From the NCBI RefSeq assembly GCF_007860095.1, contig NZ_SJPT01000003.1, positions 455,764-519,763 of the forward strand: a stretch of DNA of 64,000 bases, given 5' to 3'. Every line of letters begins with the position of its first letter. Position 1 is the stretch's first letter. Of this stretch, positions 60,101 through 64,000 are shown one piece after another. Both the position numbers and the translations under genes were made by a program. Under the pieces are notes generated by a model that worked only from the letters and a program-made list of their open reading frames with translations, searched no databases and was not told the origin of the DNA. The stretch comes from Novipirellula galeiformis (GTDB lineage Bacteria > Planctomycetota > Planctomycetia > Pirellulales > Pirellulaceae).

Positions 60101-61851
60101 TTGCAAGCGATGGCAGCTACACCTACTCCGTCGACAACAACAATGCCACAGTCGAGGCGCTGCGAACCCTCGGCAACACCATCGATGACGTCTTCACCTA
60201 CACGATGGTCGACGCCGACGGTGCCGAATCAACTCAACAGATCACCATTACCATTCAAGGCCGAAACGACGCTCCGCGTGACATGACCGCAACCGGAATG
60301 ACGATCGACGAAGGCCTCGCCAATGGACAAACCGTGGGCACGATTTCGACCGATGATATCGACTCCGCTGATACCACTCTGTATTCCTTGACCGATTCCG
60401 CGGGTGGACGATTCAGTATCGACGCATCCGGAAACATTCTTGTGGCCGATTCAAGTCAACTCGATTACGAAACCGCCACTCAACACAACATCACGGTGCG
60501 TGTCCAGGATGCCGCAGGGGCAACGTACGATGAAACGTTCACGATCTATTTGAACGATGTCAATGAGTTCAACGTTTCGGTAGCGGCCGACACCGATGGC
60601 AATCCGAACCAAGTCAGCGAAAACGCGGCGTTTGGAACGGTCGTTGGCATCACCGCCTTAGCGATTGACCACGACGGCACGTCCAATATCGTGAGCTACT
60701 CGTTGTCCGATGACGCCGGCGGCCGATTCGCAATCGATTCAGCCAGCGGAATCGTGACGGTTTCAGGATCGGTAGATTATGAAACCGCCATCAGTCACAC
60801 GATCACAGTTCGAGCCGACTCGAGCGACGGTTCGTCGAGTTCCGCTAATTTTTCGATCGCGGTGATCGACGTCAACGAAGCTCCCGTAGCGATCGGCGAC
60901 AACTACTCGATCAACGCGGGCGAAACACTAACGCTGGCGGCGCCGGGTGTCTTGGTCAACGATACGGATGTTGACGGCAACGTGATTGAAATGAATTTGG
61001 TATCGGGACCAAGTCATGGAGTGCTTAGCACGTCGGCTAACGGAAGTCTGGTTTACACACCCAGCGGTGCCTACTTTGGCAGCGATACGTTTACCTACCT
61101 CGCCAGCGACGGCAGTTTGGATAGTAACGTCGTGACCGTCGCGATCACCATGATTGCTGGCGGCGGCGGAAGTGGAGGCTCCAGTGGAAGCGGCTCGGGC
61201 GATGGGGGCTCAGGCGATGGGGGCGGCGACACCAGCGGCGGAGGAGACACATCCGGTGGCAATTCCGGAGACGGAGATAGCGGCGAGGGTGGATCAAACA
61301 CCACCGGCGGAGTCACGACGGTACCGGCCTACGTGACCCCTCCGACACAAACGGACACGTCGGCGAACGATAAAGGACACGCTCCACGGACTACTTTTTC
61401 AGACTCCGGTCGTGATTCGGCAATGCAACTCGGAGACAGTGAAAACGAAGAATCGCGAAACGGTTCGGAGCGTCACGGCTTTTCGTGGGGCGGTTCCTCG
61501 AACATGCACATGAAACGGGGCATTACCCAGATGTCTCACATGCTCGATGAGCTATTGATCGTCGACTTGGTGCAAGCGATTCAGTGGACCGAGTGGAACA
61601 ATCAGGGCTCCGCGGCGGCGGAAGATTCGACCTATTTCGGAGCCGGCGAAATTGGCGGACTCGGCGTCGGCGCCGGACTGGCCTCGGTCGGTTACGTGTT
61701 GTGGGCACTCCGAGGCGGTGTGTTGCTGACGACCATTTTCGGCAGCATGCCTGCGTGGCGCATGATCGATCCCACCGCCCTATTAACCGCTTACCGCGAT
61801 GGAGATAGCGTTCGCAAATCCAAAGCCGATGTGACAACGTTCTTAGATTAG
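42199..61851 (+). CDS. Giant surface protein 2: DUF4347, SBBP beta-propeller, LamG domains, Ig-like/VCBS repeats, cadherin, C-terminal TM anchor
   Basis: 6550 aa from the ATG at 42199; the frame is open to 41980, but only this start gives the MSREFDFYPLEERILLSGEG beginning shared with the paralogues. DUF4347 at about 87-254 has His149 (LLSHGDGEG) and Cys192 (YGCDLAS), the only cysteine I find in the protein. Residues 274-935 are an SBBP-repeat beta-propeller with its lead-in domain (ENTGQTDAVVDFIARGGGY, then repeats of DSAGNVYISGNTQSTD type). A DUF2341-plus-LamG segment (about 1105-1455) and three more LamG domains (about 1615-1858, 2093-2301, 2418-2621) follow. Then come a PKD-like domain, P/Q/R Ig-like repeats, VCBS units, two cadherin domains, a Gly/Ser/Asp linker and the same membrane anchor as giant 1. 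Tandem paralogue of giant 1, probably a surface adhesin. Confidence 0.93.
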   Translation: MSREFDFYPLEERILLSGEGMDGLDGSMDIDLDLEAAILSQLAEANGEAIGDVATPTAQPLPTEHDVIDIATVDVAEAEVLDPALPIEVVFVDAGVEDADTLLANLRDGSGDQTQWLIVRLQADQDGILQITETLRNLTSVDAIHLLSHGDGEGIQLGNTRLDLNAAPNYAGEIASWGHALDNDADLLIYGCDLASTESGRDLIEMIALVTNADVAASDDATGHASLGGDWDLEYTLGSVESSIAFSMDVQHDWLGVLDAVDAPTSPDDDEAPSVQLAELPLAFEENTGQTDAVVDFIARGGGYTVFLTDGDAVININNGDGQHVVRLDLVGAHTDIVANGEDALISRSNYLVGDQADWRTDVTNFTSVRYESVYDGVDLRYYGNQRQLEYDFIVDAGTDTSVIRLNFDGVTGIAVTETGELQLTLNDAGDVVIFKAPVSHQLADDGSRIAVESSYVIHEDGTVGFVVGDYDASRELVIDPILDYTTFIGGTGYDTANAIAVDASGNVYITGNTASTDFPTTVGTMDTTYNGGSYDVFVTKLSADGSSLVYSTFIGGNGYDSAYDIAVDGSGNAYVTGLTYSTDLPTVNAYQSSLSGTIDAYLLKLNASGDALLYSSYFGGSGTDSSSNIALDSSGVVYIAGYTQSSNLPLKNALDSSLGGSQDAFVAKFDLSQTGSNSLLYSTYFGGSGSDSAEGLDVDSAGNVYISGNTQSTDLTTVNAYDSSYNGGYDIFLTKFNSTGNTVLYSSYLGGTGTDYNYGLVVDDSGNAYLAGSADTGFSTTAGAYDTSHNGGTRDTVVAKFDTTLSGTSSLKYSTYLGGGGWDMAYGLDIDSAGNAYITGATASVNHPTTADGNDRILGGSFDGYLTVLNATGTSLVYSTYLGGSVNNRSQAIALGSDGAAYVTGFSQSNETWGSTVPTNLGPRGGTDAFVAKISFNQAPVLDNTKSPILTGQNEDSGPPAGAVGTLISSLVDFASPSGQVDNVTDSDPGAALGIAITAANTTNGTWFYSTNSGGTWNALGAVSDASARLLAADANTRLYFQPNANYNGTVSNAITFRAWDQTTGSNGILASTSSNGGSTAFSTATDTANLVITAVNDAPQIASWYNDDWSYRKEITIGASQVFGDLVGFPILVDLNTDLDLANFAQIDGDDILFTSGDGTTKLAHEIEVFTSATGELTAWVKTDLSDFQDTRLYMYYGNDAVANQQDATNVWDAGYQGVWHLNNSPTGAAGEIVDSTSNNNDGVTEGSMNAADLVETKIGTGLDFDEVNDLIRIGDSVSLDSTASAATFELWVNWDNAADGDHQFVMSSSNRFTSGSIDGYEWGSQGSGTHFYYPDAGNSSNFVIGSNPYTNGVWHHVAVTQDFATKDVEIYVDGIAMSFSSDDVAAQWTSLADPADWLWGGNPDRATRYFDGMMDEIRVSNVVRSQQWIQTSIASQDDPSAFYTLGSAESREMTLSDISEDDTNSLGDTVASIIASVGGNPISDGDSGAVEGIAVISVDDSNGTWQYDSGSGWTDFGTVSNTAAVLLDGTAKIRFVPDADYNGTAGEITFRAWDATDGRPSGSTEVDVSTNGGAEAYSHTTDSASLNVSPVNDAPVAVDDSYSVDENGTLVVGPATGNLANHWELNEGGSNQTTVDSGALGNDATLGANTSANTDDPAWTSGHIGSGALSFDGSSDYVATSSTVLKTATSFTLSTWFQTDTTSGQQHILWQGNSGGNGYGSAPGTAAEAEMGLTIGSWDQANKIVFFMGYELPINGGDSIMIVSNSDFTDTTQFHNVAVVVTDLGGGTYSASLYVDGVLEGTDTGTENDRSYWGALQIGKPGANTRYFNGQIDDVRIYDTALSEAEVQNIAHSGVLQNDTDVDGNPLSVNTGVVTGPSNGTLEINADGSFSYTPDTDFSGVDTFTYKSNDGTQDSNVATVTITVNSLNDAPVTTASGGTTAYTENANSTVIDSALTITDADLGDFNGGSLSVTISANASGNDRLTIVPGGNITMLGNKVYHSAVWVGTASGGLGTSPLVISFNASSTPGIAQEVGRQVGYFNVSDNPATTARTVDFVVADGDGGTSNTSQKLVSVAEVADAPIAVDDHHGLSFDGVDDYVNLGSDTDLEFTNTMTMEVWARPTAYPAASSMLLNKEGEYEIGISSTGSLMWGFANTIPGWTWHDTGYVLQLNEWAHISVTYDNGTINTYVNGHVVETYNGSGPIGDAHPTKDDLRVGSRENGPAGQYFSGEIDDVRVWSTVRTQTQIQNNLDTTLTGTEIGLAGYWNFNEGAGVDAYDLTGNSTKGTLIGGPSWTGFSTDQNSTLSRGASTGVVSNDIDGEGDTLTVSQVQGSVAGVGNKIVLGSGAFVTVNADGSFDYDPNGAFDSLAAGETGTDSFTYTVSDGNGGTDTATVTITVNGIDDAPTIVAVSDVDDPGNQVIDFEGGDDTITLSGLPVNTAAGTDVTVEFWMNWDGTDNVMPFGFESYDLWLSGGNFGYNTGAGDLYGISSAGLASGWHHVTAVFRNGDATGSRLIIDGVEQTMTQRSGTPSDGNAFASSNAQISGWANNTSYKFDGQIDQVRIWNGGRSETQVRADMFEELSGPQTGLVASYSFTGATTGASGVIDDSGNGHHGTMSGMTAGNVISASGFAGLGDQTVNEDDLVTLQVSAFDPENSALTYTWTQTSGPAVTLSDANVDKPTFTAIEQVGDYQVVFTVDASDGTNTTTETVTITVNAVNDDPTNPGGLPTDVAVSEDVSSNVDLSQMNLSDVDHNGGNLTVTLATSTGGNLTATTGGGVTILGSGSGTLTLTGTLANLNAYIDTASNIQYLHATANLNGDNADTITVKVNDNGNTGSGGGTDINLGTVNVDITAVNDAPSNTVPGTRTVAEETATAISGISINDVDAASGNLTTRLQVTAGVLNITLSGGATISTGTNGSGDVTIQGTVADINATLASLTYTGNTDVVGTAADTLTITTNDGGNTGSGGVQQDIDTVQIDITPVNDTPVVNGPASALSATEQVGLSIEGTGFTVTDVDAASGTMTATINVGQGVITVAAGDSGVSISGGNGSGTVTITGTLSQIDNLLTGAGTGTITYLNNSDTPSASTTITVTVNDGGNTGADPGLTADGTSEEDSASQTINITAVNDDPTNPGGLPSDIAVTEDVSSDVDLSQINLSDVDHGGGDLTVTLTTATGGNLSAASGGGVTIGGSGSGTLTLTGTLANLNTYLDTASNIQYLHATANLNGDNVDTINVKVNDNGNSGSGGGTDINLGTVNVDITAVNDAPTNTVPGTQTVAEETATTISGVSISDVDAASGNLTTRLQVTAGVLNITLSGGATISAGTNGSGDVTIQGTVADINATLASLTYTGNTDVVGTAADTLTITTNDGGNTGTGGVQQDVDTVQIDITAVNDTPVVNGPGSALTATEQVGLEIHGTGFTVADVDAASGTMTATFHVGEGAITVAAGDSGVAISGGNGTGTVTITGTLSQLDNLLTGAGTGTITYLNSSDTPSASTTIMVTVNDGGNTGTDPGLTADGTSEENSASQTINITATNDDPTNPGGLPSDIAVTEDVSGNVDLSQINLSDVDHGGGNLTVTLTTSTGGNLSAASEGGVTIGGSGSGTLTLTGTLANLNTYLDTASNIQYLHATANFSGDNADSIVVKVNDNGNTGSGGGTDINLGTVNVDITAVNDAPVLDNSGTVFLSTITKYQTDNDGQSVASIIASAGGDRLTDPDAGDSEGIAVTSLSSGNGTWQYSTDAGSSWNAIGTVTNSSALLLRDTDLVRFVPNPANETTASFTFRAWDQTSGVEGTKVNVSVNGDATAFSTASETASITVVNTNAAPVLDNSQDPALDATNEDAGVPSGTVGTLVSSLVDFSSPAGQMDNVSDSDAGAALGIAITAVDTTNGTWFYSIDNGSTWNAMGGVSDANARLLAADAGTRVYFQPNADYFGTLNNAITFRAWDQTSGSNGGFADTSFTSGTYRDTFSVASYSNNNGSLSWSTDWIENDSGGGGASGGKYYITGGLLNVGESSASKYIFREANLSSATTATLSFDLVTNNLGGSGAIHAQVSSNGGSTWTTLLAITSGTATGTKSFDISSYTASNTQIRFFDNNGGGKEILVDNVQIAVTTSLSGGNTAFSSDTDTASLVVNPVADTPSVTGATTNEDTQSSGGLVITRNASDGAEVTYYKITGITSGTLYKNDGVTQITNGSFITVAEGTAGLKFTPDANFNGTGNFAIQASTSNNDAGLGGSTTVANVTVDPVNDAPVNTIPGAQSVNEDATLVFSSGNGNQISIGDVDASSNNVRVELSVDAGGVLTLSQTTGLTFSTGDGSGDANMIFTGTVANINAALNGLSFVTTTNYNGPVNLTVTTNDLGNTGSDPGVTGDGTSEQDSDVVAITVNAVNDTPVVNGPGGALAATEQVGLAIHGTGFTVTDVDAASGTMTATINVGEGAITVAAGDSGVSISGGNGTGTVTITGTLSQIDNLLTGAGTGTITYLNNSDTPSASTTVTVTVNDGGNTGADPGLTANGTSEEDSASQTINITATNDDPTNPGGLPSDITVTEDVSGNVDLSQINLNDIDHGGGDLTVTLTTATGGNLTASSGGGVTIVGSGSDTLTLTGTLADLNAYLDTASNIKYLHSTANLNGGNVDTINVKVNDNGNTGTGGGSDINLGTVNVDITAVNDAPELDDSETFTLSDITEDETNNSGDTVASIIASLSGNRITDVDASPSEGIAVQSISGGNGTWQYSLDGSSWTDVGTVNTTTSLLLRSSDYLRYVPDAMNADTSSISFVAWDQTNGTEGTKVSTAARGGITEFSANVGVAEVTVTPVNDAPTITDSATVSLPGTNEDTPSTPTSVNSILASAGWADVDTGAVKGIAVTAVSSNGNWQYSTDGSNWTSFSGITGTNALLLSASTQIRYQPDTLNGETATFDFVAWDTTTGSPSAFGAPEYADPGSGGGTTAFSSESATASTVVTDVNDAVVAVADTDTATEAGGVANTTAGSNPTGNVLTNDTDVDASDTKNVDGVVAGVAVSASGNIASPVAGTYGTINIDANGNYTYTVNNNHPAVEALRNSSETLDDVFTYTAIDGSGVKSTTQITITIQGSNDTPVISVESGDTAAESITETNTTLTSTGTLTVTDLDLTDVVTSTVSSVTAGGTTTGSTSNNTALLAMLTSTANVLDATEQSETLTWDFNSAGESFDYLAAGETLTLTYTITVTDSQGATDTQEVTITINGTNDAPDVTIGGGSAAESITETDTTLTTTGTLDVSDLDLSDEVTSTVSGVVKGGTTTGLASNDAALLAMLTSTANVIDGTELNNTLTWDFNSASEAFDYLAVGESLTLTYTITVTDSQGVTDTQDVTITINGTNDAPDITVVGGDSAAETLSENNATLTTSGTLTTTDLDLSDTVASTVSGVVVTGDSTGLASDNTALLAMLSSTAAVLDATKTSDTLTWSFDSGSEHFDYLAAGESIVLTYTITVTDSQGTTDTQEVTITITGANDLPVISVDLGDSAAESLSETDAALTTSGTLTVTDLNQSDTVTSTVSGIVKAGTTTGLASNDAALLAMLTSTANVIDGTETSNQLTWDFNSAGEAFDYLAAGESLTLTYTITVTDSQGATDTQEVTITINGTNDAPVITGGPDAVSMTETDAGLTNSGTLTINDSDLSDNVVAAVDSVSTGGTGAGSIPAGMTLSTLKTFLTVSPPLILDDTQVSNTLNWTFDSGSEAFDFLASGETLTLTYTVSVTDDDGEPLADTETVTVTITGSADAPVITGGPATSTLTESNAGLSDSGSWNVTDLDTTDNVLAAVDGIVISGTGVASVPATLTDANLQNFLSVTPTAILNGSENSKTLNWIFDSGSEAFDFLASGETLILTYTVSVTDDDGIPLNDTETITVTITGTNDGPVAVVDGATAVEAGGNANATPGTDPSGNVLSNDTDLDFGDTKTISGVTAGLASSANGSVNTVVSGLYGEIVIASDGSYTYSVDNNNATVEALRTLGNTIDDVFTYTMVDADGAESTQQITITIQGRNDAPRDMTATGMTIDEGLANGQTVGTISTDDIDSADTTLYSLTDSAGGRFSIDASGNILVADSSQLDYETATQHNITVRVQDAAGATYDETFTIYLNDVNEFNVSVAADTDGNPNQVSENAAFGTVVGITALAIDHDGTSNIVSYSLSDDAGGRFAIDSASGIVTVSGSVDYETAISHTITVRADSSDGSSSSANFSIAVIDVNEAPVAIGDNYSINAGETLTLAAPGVLVNDTDVDGNVIEMNLVSGPSHGVLSTSANGSLVYTPSGAYFGSDTFTYLASDGSLDSNVVTVAITMIAGGGGSGGSSGSGSGDGGSGDGGGDTSGGGDTSGGNSGDGDSGEGGSNTTGGVTTVPAYVTPPTQTDTSANDKGHAPRTTFSDSGRDSAMQLGDSENEESRNGSERHGFSWGGSSNMHMKRGITQMSHMLDELLIVDLVQAIQWTEWNNQGSAAAEDSTYFGAGEIGGLGVGAGLASVGYVLWALRGGVLLTTIFGSMPAWRMIDPTALLTAYRDGDSVRKSKADVTTFLD

Positions 61852-61889
61852 GTCGTTTTGAGAAATGTCGTAGGTTTAAACAGGGTAGC

Positions 61890-62242
61890 TGTGTTCGCCG
61901 GAACGGGGTCCACCGCGAACGCGACGGTAGCTACAACAACGGTGAAGATGCTCTCAGCAACCATGTTTCCATGGATTACGTCGTGCAACGGCTGAGCCAA
62001 TCATAACGGTCGTCGCGGATAGCTTGCCCGTTCGGAATCTTCGGAATTATCCGCAACGTCGACTCAACCCGGTTTCTTTTTCTGATTGTAGAAGTCGAGG
62101 GCCAAGAGGGCGAATATAGATACTAGACCTTGCTGCATCTCCCCCCCGAGAAACGGAGTGTAACTTTGAGCCGTATGAAGGAGTCGCGAGCAGGTCGCCC
62201 CGTCAGTTTGCCCCGCCGACGAAACGCCATGGATTGAAATCG
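61890..62242. repeat. Leader region of giant gene 3, duplicate of 41850-42198
   Basis: Homologous to the leader of giant gene 2 and in the same position relative to the preceding stop and following start. Differences are scattered single bases and small indels. Its presence shows that the duplication unit was the whole gene plus its leader (about 20 kb). Confidence 0.75.
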
Positions 62243-64000
62243 ATGAGTCGCGAATTCGACTTTTACCCTCTCGAAGATCGCATCCTGCTTAGCGGCGACG
62301 GCATGGATGGTCTCGATGGCTCGATGGACATTGATCTCGATCTCGAGGCGGCGTTATTGAGTCAGCTGGCCGAGGTCGATGGAGAAGCCGCTGGTGATGT
62401 CGCGACGCCAACCGCACAGCCGCTGCCCACCGACCACGATGTGATCGACATTGCCACCGTCGATGTTGCCGAAGCCGAGGTTCTCGATCCCGCACTACCG
62501 ATCGAAGTCGTCTTCGTCGATGCCGGTGTGGAAGATGCAGAGACGTTGATCGAGGGACTGCGGGCCGATGTGGACGGGCAAACCCAGTGGTTGATCGTGC
62601 GTTTGCAGGCTGACCAAGATGGTATCCTGCAAATTACCGAGACGCTTCGCAATTTGACCAGCGTCGATGCGGTTCATTTGCTCAGCCACGGTGACGGCGA
62701 GGGCATCCAGCTCGGCAATTCACGTTTGGATCTCGATGCGGCACCGAACTACGCGGGCGAGATCGCGTCGTGGGGCCATGCACTCGATAGCGATGCGGAC
62801 TTGTTGATCTACGGTTGTGATCTGGCGTCGACCGAATCGGGTCGCGATCTGATCGACATCCTAGCGGTCGTCTGCGATTGTGACGTTGCGGCAAGCGATA
62901 ATGCGACCGGCAATGCGGAACTCGGCGGTGATTGGATATTGGAGTATGCCGTTGGTGAAGTGAATACCGAGGTGGCGTTCGGCTTCGCCGCACAGGCGTC
63001 GTGGCAACATACGCTGGATATTTCATCGAACTTGGTCCTGCACCATCGATTCGACACTGATACCAGCGATAGCAGCGGAAACAATTACGATGGAACCCTG
63101 CAAAACGGGGCGGTGATCGACACCAACAGCGGTACCAACCAGATCGGCGATGGCAAGCTGAATCTGGATGGCAGCAACGACTACGTTGACTTCAGTCCGC
63201 ACGTGAGCAATCTACAGGGAATCACCACGGGAACGATTTCTGTCTGGGTTTATCACGACGTTAACAGTCGCGATGTCATTTTTGAGACGTCCGACAGTGG
63301 TGACGATGACTCCCGAGTTGCGATCTTTAGAGACTCCGATGGCTCCTTTGATTTTTACGTTCGCGAAGGTTCAACGACGCTGTTGGATGTCCACACCGCA
63401 GCCGGCGTGATTCCCCAGAACACTTGGACTCACGTCGCCGTGACGGTGGACGCCACTGGCAACAAATTGTACGTCAACGGCGTACAGCAATCGGTTACCT
63501 ACGCAACGGGTTCATCATCGACCAATCGTTTCTTTGATGATGTCGCAGATCTCGACTTTGGCAGCTGGGGCGTCGACAAGTACGGCGGCTCTAGTTTCAC
63601 ACGCTACTTCGATGGTTTTCTTGATGATGGGCGTGTTTATGATCGTGCCCTGAGCAGCACCGACATTTCAGAATTGTATGCCGCGACCGGTACAGGCACA
63701 TCCCTCGTCAGCTTCCAACAGGACGTGAATGGCTACACGGGCACGCAAGATACCGAGTTACGCCAGACGTCTCCGGGATCGAATTACGGTAGCTACACAA
63801 CGCTCCCCATCGACCTGCAAAACAGCGGTTCGAATACAGAATCGCAAGCGATGATTCGGTTTGACGATCTGTTTGGTACCGGTCCGGGCCAGATTCCGCT
63901 CAATGCTCAGATCGTTTCGGCTTCACTAACCGTCGAAGCGATAAGCGGATCATCGGGAACGATCAGCCTGTACCAAATGCTTGGCGACTGGAACGAATCC
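62243..64000 (+). CDS. Giant surface protein 3 (3'-truncated by window end): DUF4347, LamG, DNRLRE/CBM96-like
   Basis: The frame is open from ATG 62243 to the window edge, giving 586 visible residues. The first 210 or so are nearly identical to giant 2: MSREFDFYPLEDRILLSGDG, an acidic segment, and DUF4347 with His149 (LLSHGDGEG) and Cys192 (YGCDLAS). Divergence begins at DILAVVCDCDVAASDNATG. Residues about 260-483 are a LamG domain (LVLHHRFDTDTSDSSGNNYDG, TWTHVAVTVDATGNKLYVNG, FDGFLDDGRVYDRALS). From about 488 (SFQQDVNGYTGTQDTELRQ, ESQAMIRFDDLFG) a DNRLRE/CBM96-like domain begins. The cargo directly after DUF4347 therefore differs from both other giants. The full length lies outside the window. 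Confidence 0.9.
   Translation, partial: MSREFDFYPLEDRILLSGDGMDGLDGSMDIDLDLEAALLSQLAEVDGEAAGDVATPTAQPLPTDHDVIDIATVDVAEAEVLDPALPIEVVFVDAGVEDAETLIEGLRADVDGQTQWLIVRLQADQDGILQITETLRNLTSVDAVHLLSHGDGEGIQLGNSRLDLDAAPNYAGEIASWGHALDSDADLLIYGCDLASTESGRDLIDILAVVCDCDVAASDNATGNAELGGDWILEYAVGEVNTEVAFGFAAQASWQHTLDISSNLVLHHRFDTDTSDSSGNNYDGTLQNGAVIDTNSGTNQIGDGKLNLDGSNDYVDFSPHVSNLQGITTGTISVWVYHDVNSRDVIFETSDSGDDDSRVAIFRDSDGSFDFYVREGSTTLLDVHTAAGVIPQNTWTHVAVTVDATGNKLYVNGVQQSVTYATGSSSTNRFFDDVADLDFGSWGVDKYGGSSFTRYFDGFLDDGRVYDRALSSTDISELYAATGTGTSLVSFQQDVNGYTGTQDTELRQTSPGSNYGSYTTLPIDLQNSGSNTESQAMIRFDDLFGTGPGQIPLNAQIVSASLTVEAISGSSGTISLYQMLGDWNES

Noticed and set aside
1-64000. Insertion sequences, transposases, integrases, tRNA or rRNA genes
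   Set aside because: I looked for transposase-like proteins, terminal inverted repeats with target duplications and RNA-gene signatures and saw none that I could support.

Overview
The window looks like a piece of a Planctomycetota chromosome, most likely a Pirellulaceae member (Rhodopirellula-like). This is an inference. It rests on the giant open frames whose N-termini carry a variant of the planctomycete LEPR-xLL motif, on the DUF4347/VCBS/cadherin-like surface-protein families, and on palindromic intergenic repeats of the type frequent in that family. I saw no rRNA, tRNA or CRISPR array.

Layout. (1) 2-3799: a sugar ABC importer of the ribose type: truncated binding protein, double-NBD ATPase and permease, with an unusual 390-bp gap before the permease. 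(2) 3800-7639: a repeat-rich intergenic stretch, then a translationally coupled pair: an unrecognised single-TM protein and an MlaF-MlaE-like ATPase-permease fusion. (3) 7640-12604: ankyrin lipoprotein, HtrA-type protease (minus strand), thymidine phosphorylase and cytidine deaminase; the last two form a pyrimidine-nucleoside salvage pair. (4) 12648-19395, minus strand: an envelope export operon in the order TolC, HlyD adaptor, HlyD adaptor with an N-terminal cytosolic domain, and a PqqD-like/M50 protease/HlyD fusion. The first three overlap by 4 bp each. (5) 19851 to the end, plus strand: three tandem paralogous giant genes of 7317 aa, 6550 aa and a third cut by the window end.

The giants share one N-terminal signature (MxREFDFYPLExRILLSGxG) and a DUF4347 module. 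The two complete ones also share a Gly/Ser linker and a C-terminal membrane anchor. Between these fixed ends they carry different cargo. Giant 1 has a parallel beta-helix and a large expansion of Ig-like repeats. Giant 2 has an SBBP beta-propeller and several LamG domains. Giant 3 has LamG followed by a DNRLRE/CBM96-like domain. The repeats in giant 1 form higher-order arrays: a dimer repeated at exactly 816 bp and a trimer repeated at exactly 1185 bp.

The most interesting candidate system is the divergent pair of the exporter operon and the giant genes. The operon has an outer-membrane channel, two adaptors and a fused leader-binding-like/intramembrane-protease/adaptor protein, but no ABC ATPase within this window. 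The giants have no classical signal peptide but a strict N-terminal motif. My hypothesis is that the PqqD-like domain reads that motif, the M50 protease processes it, and the tripartite channel exports or surface-anchors the giants.
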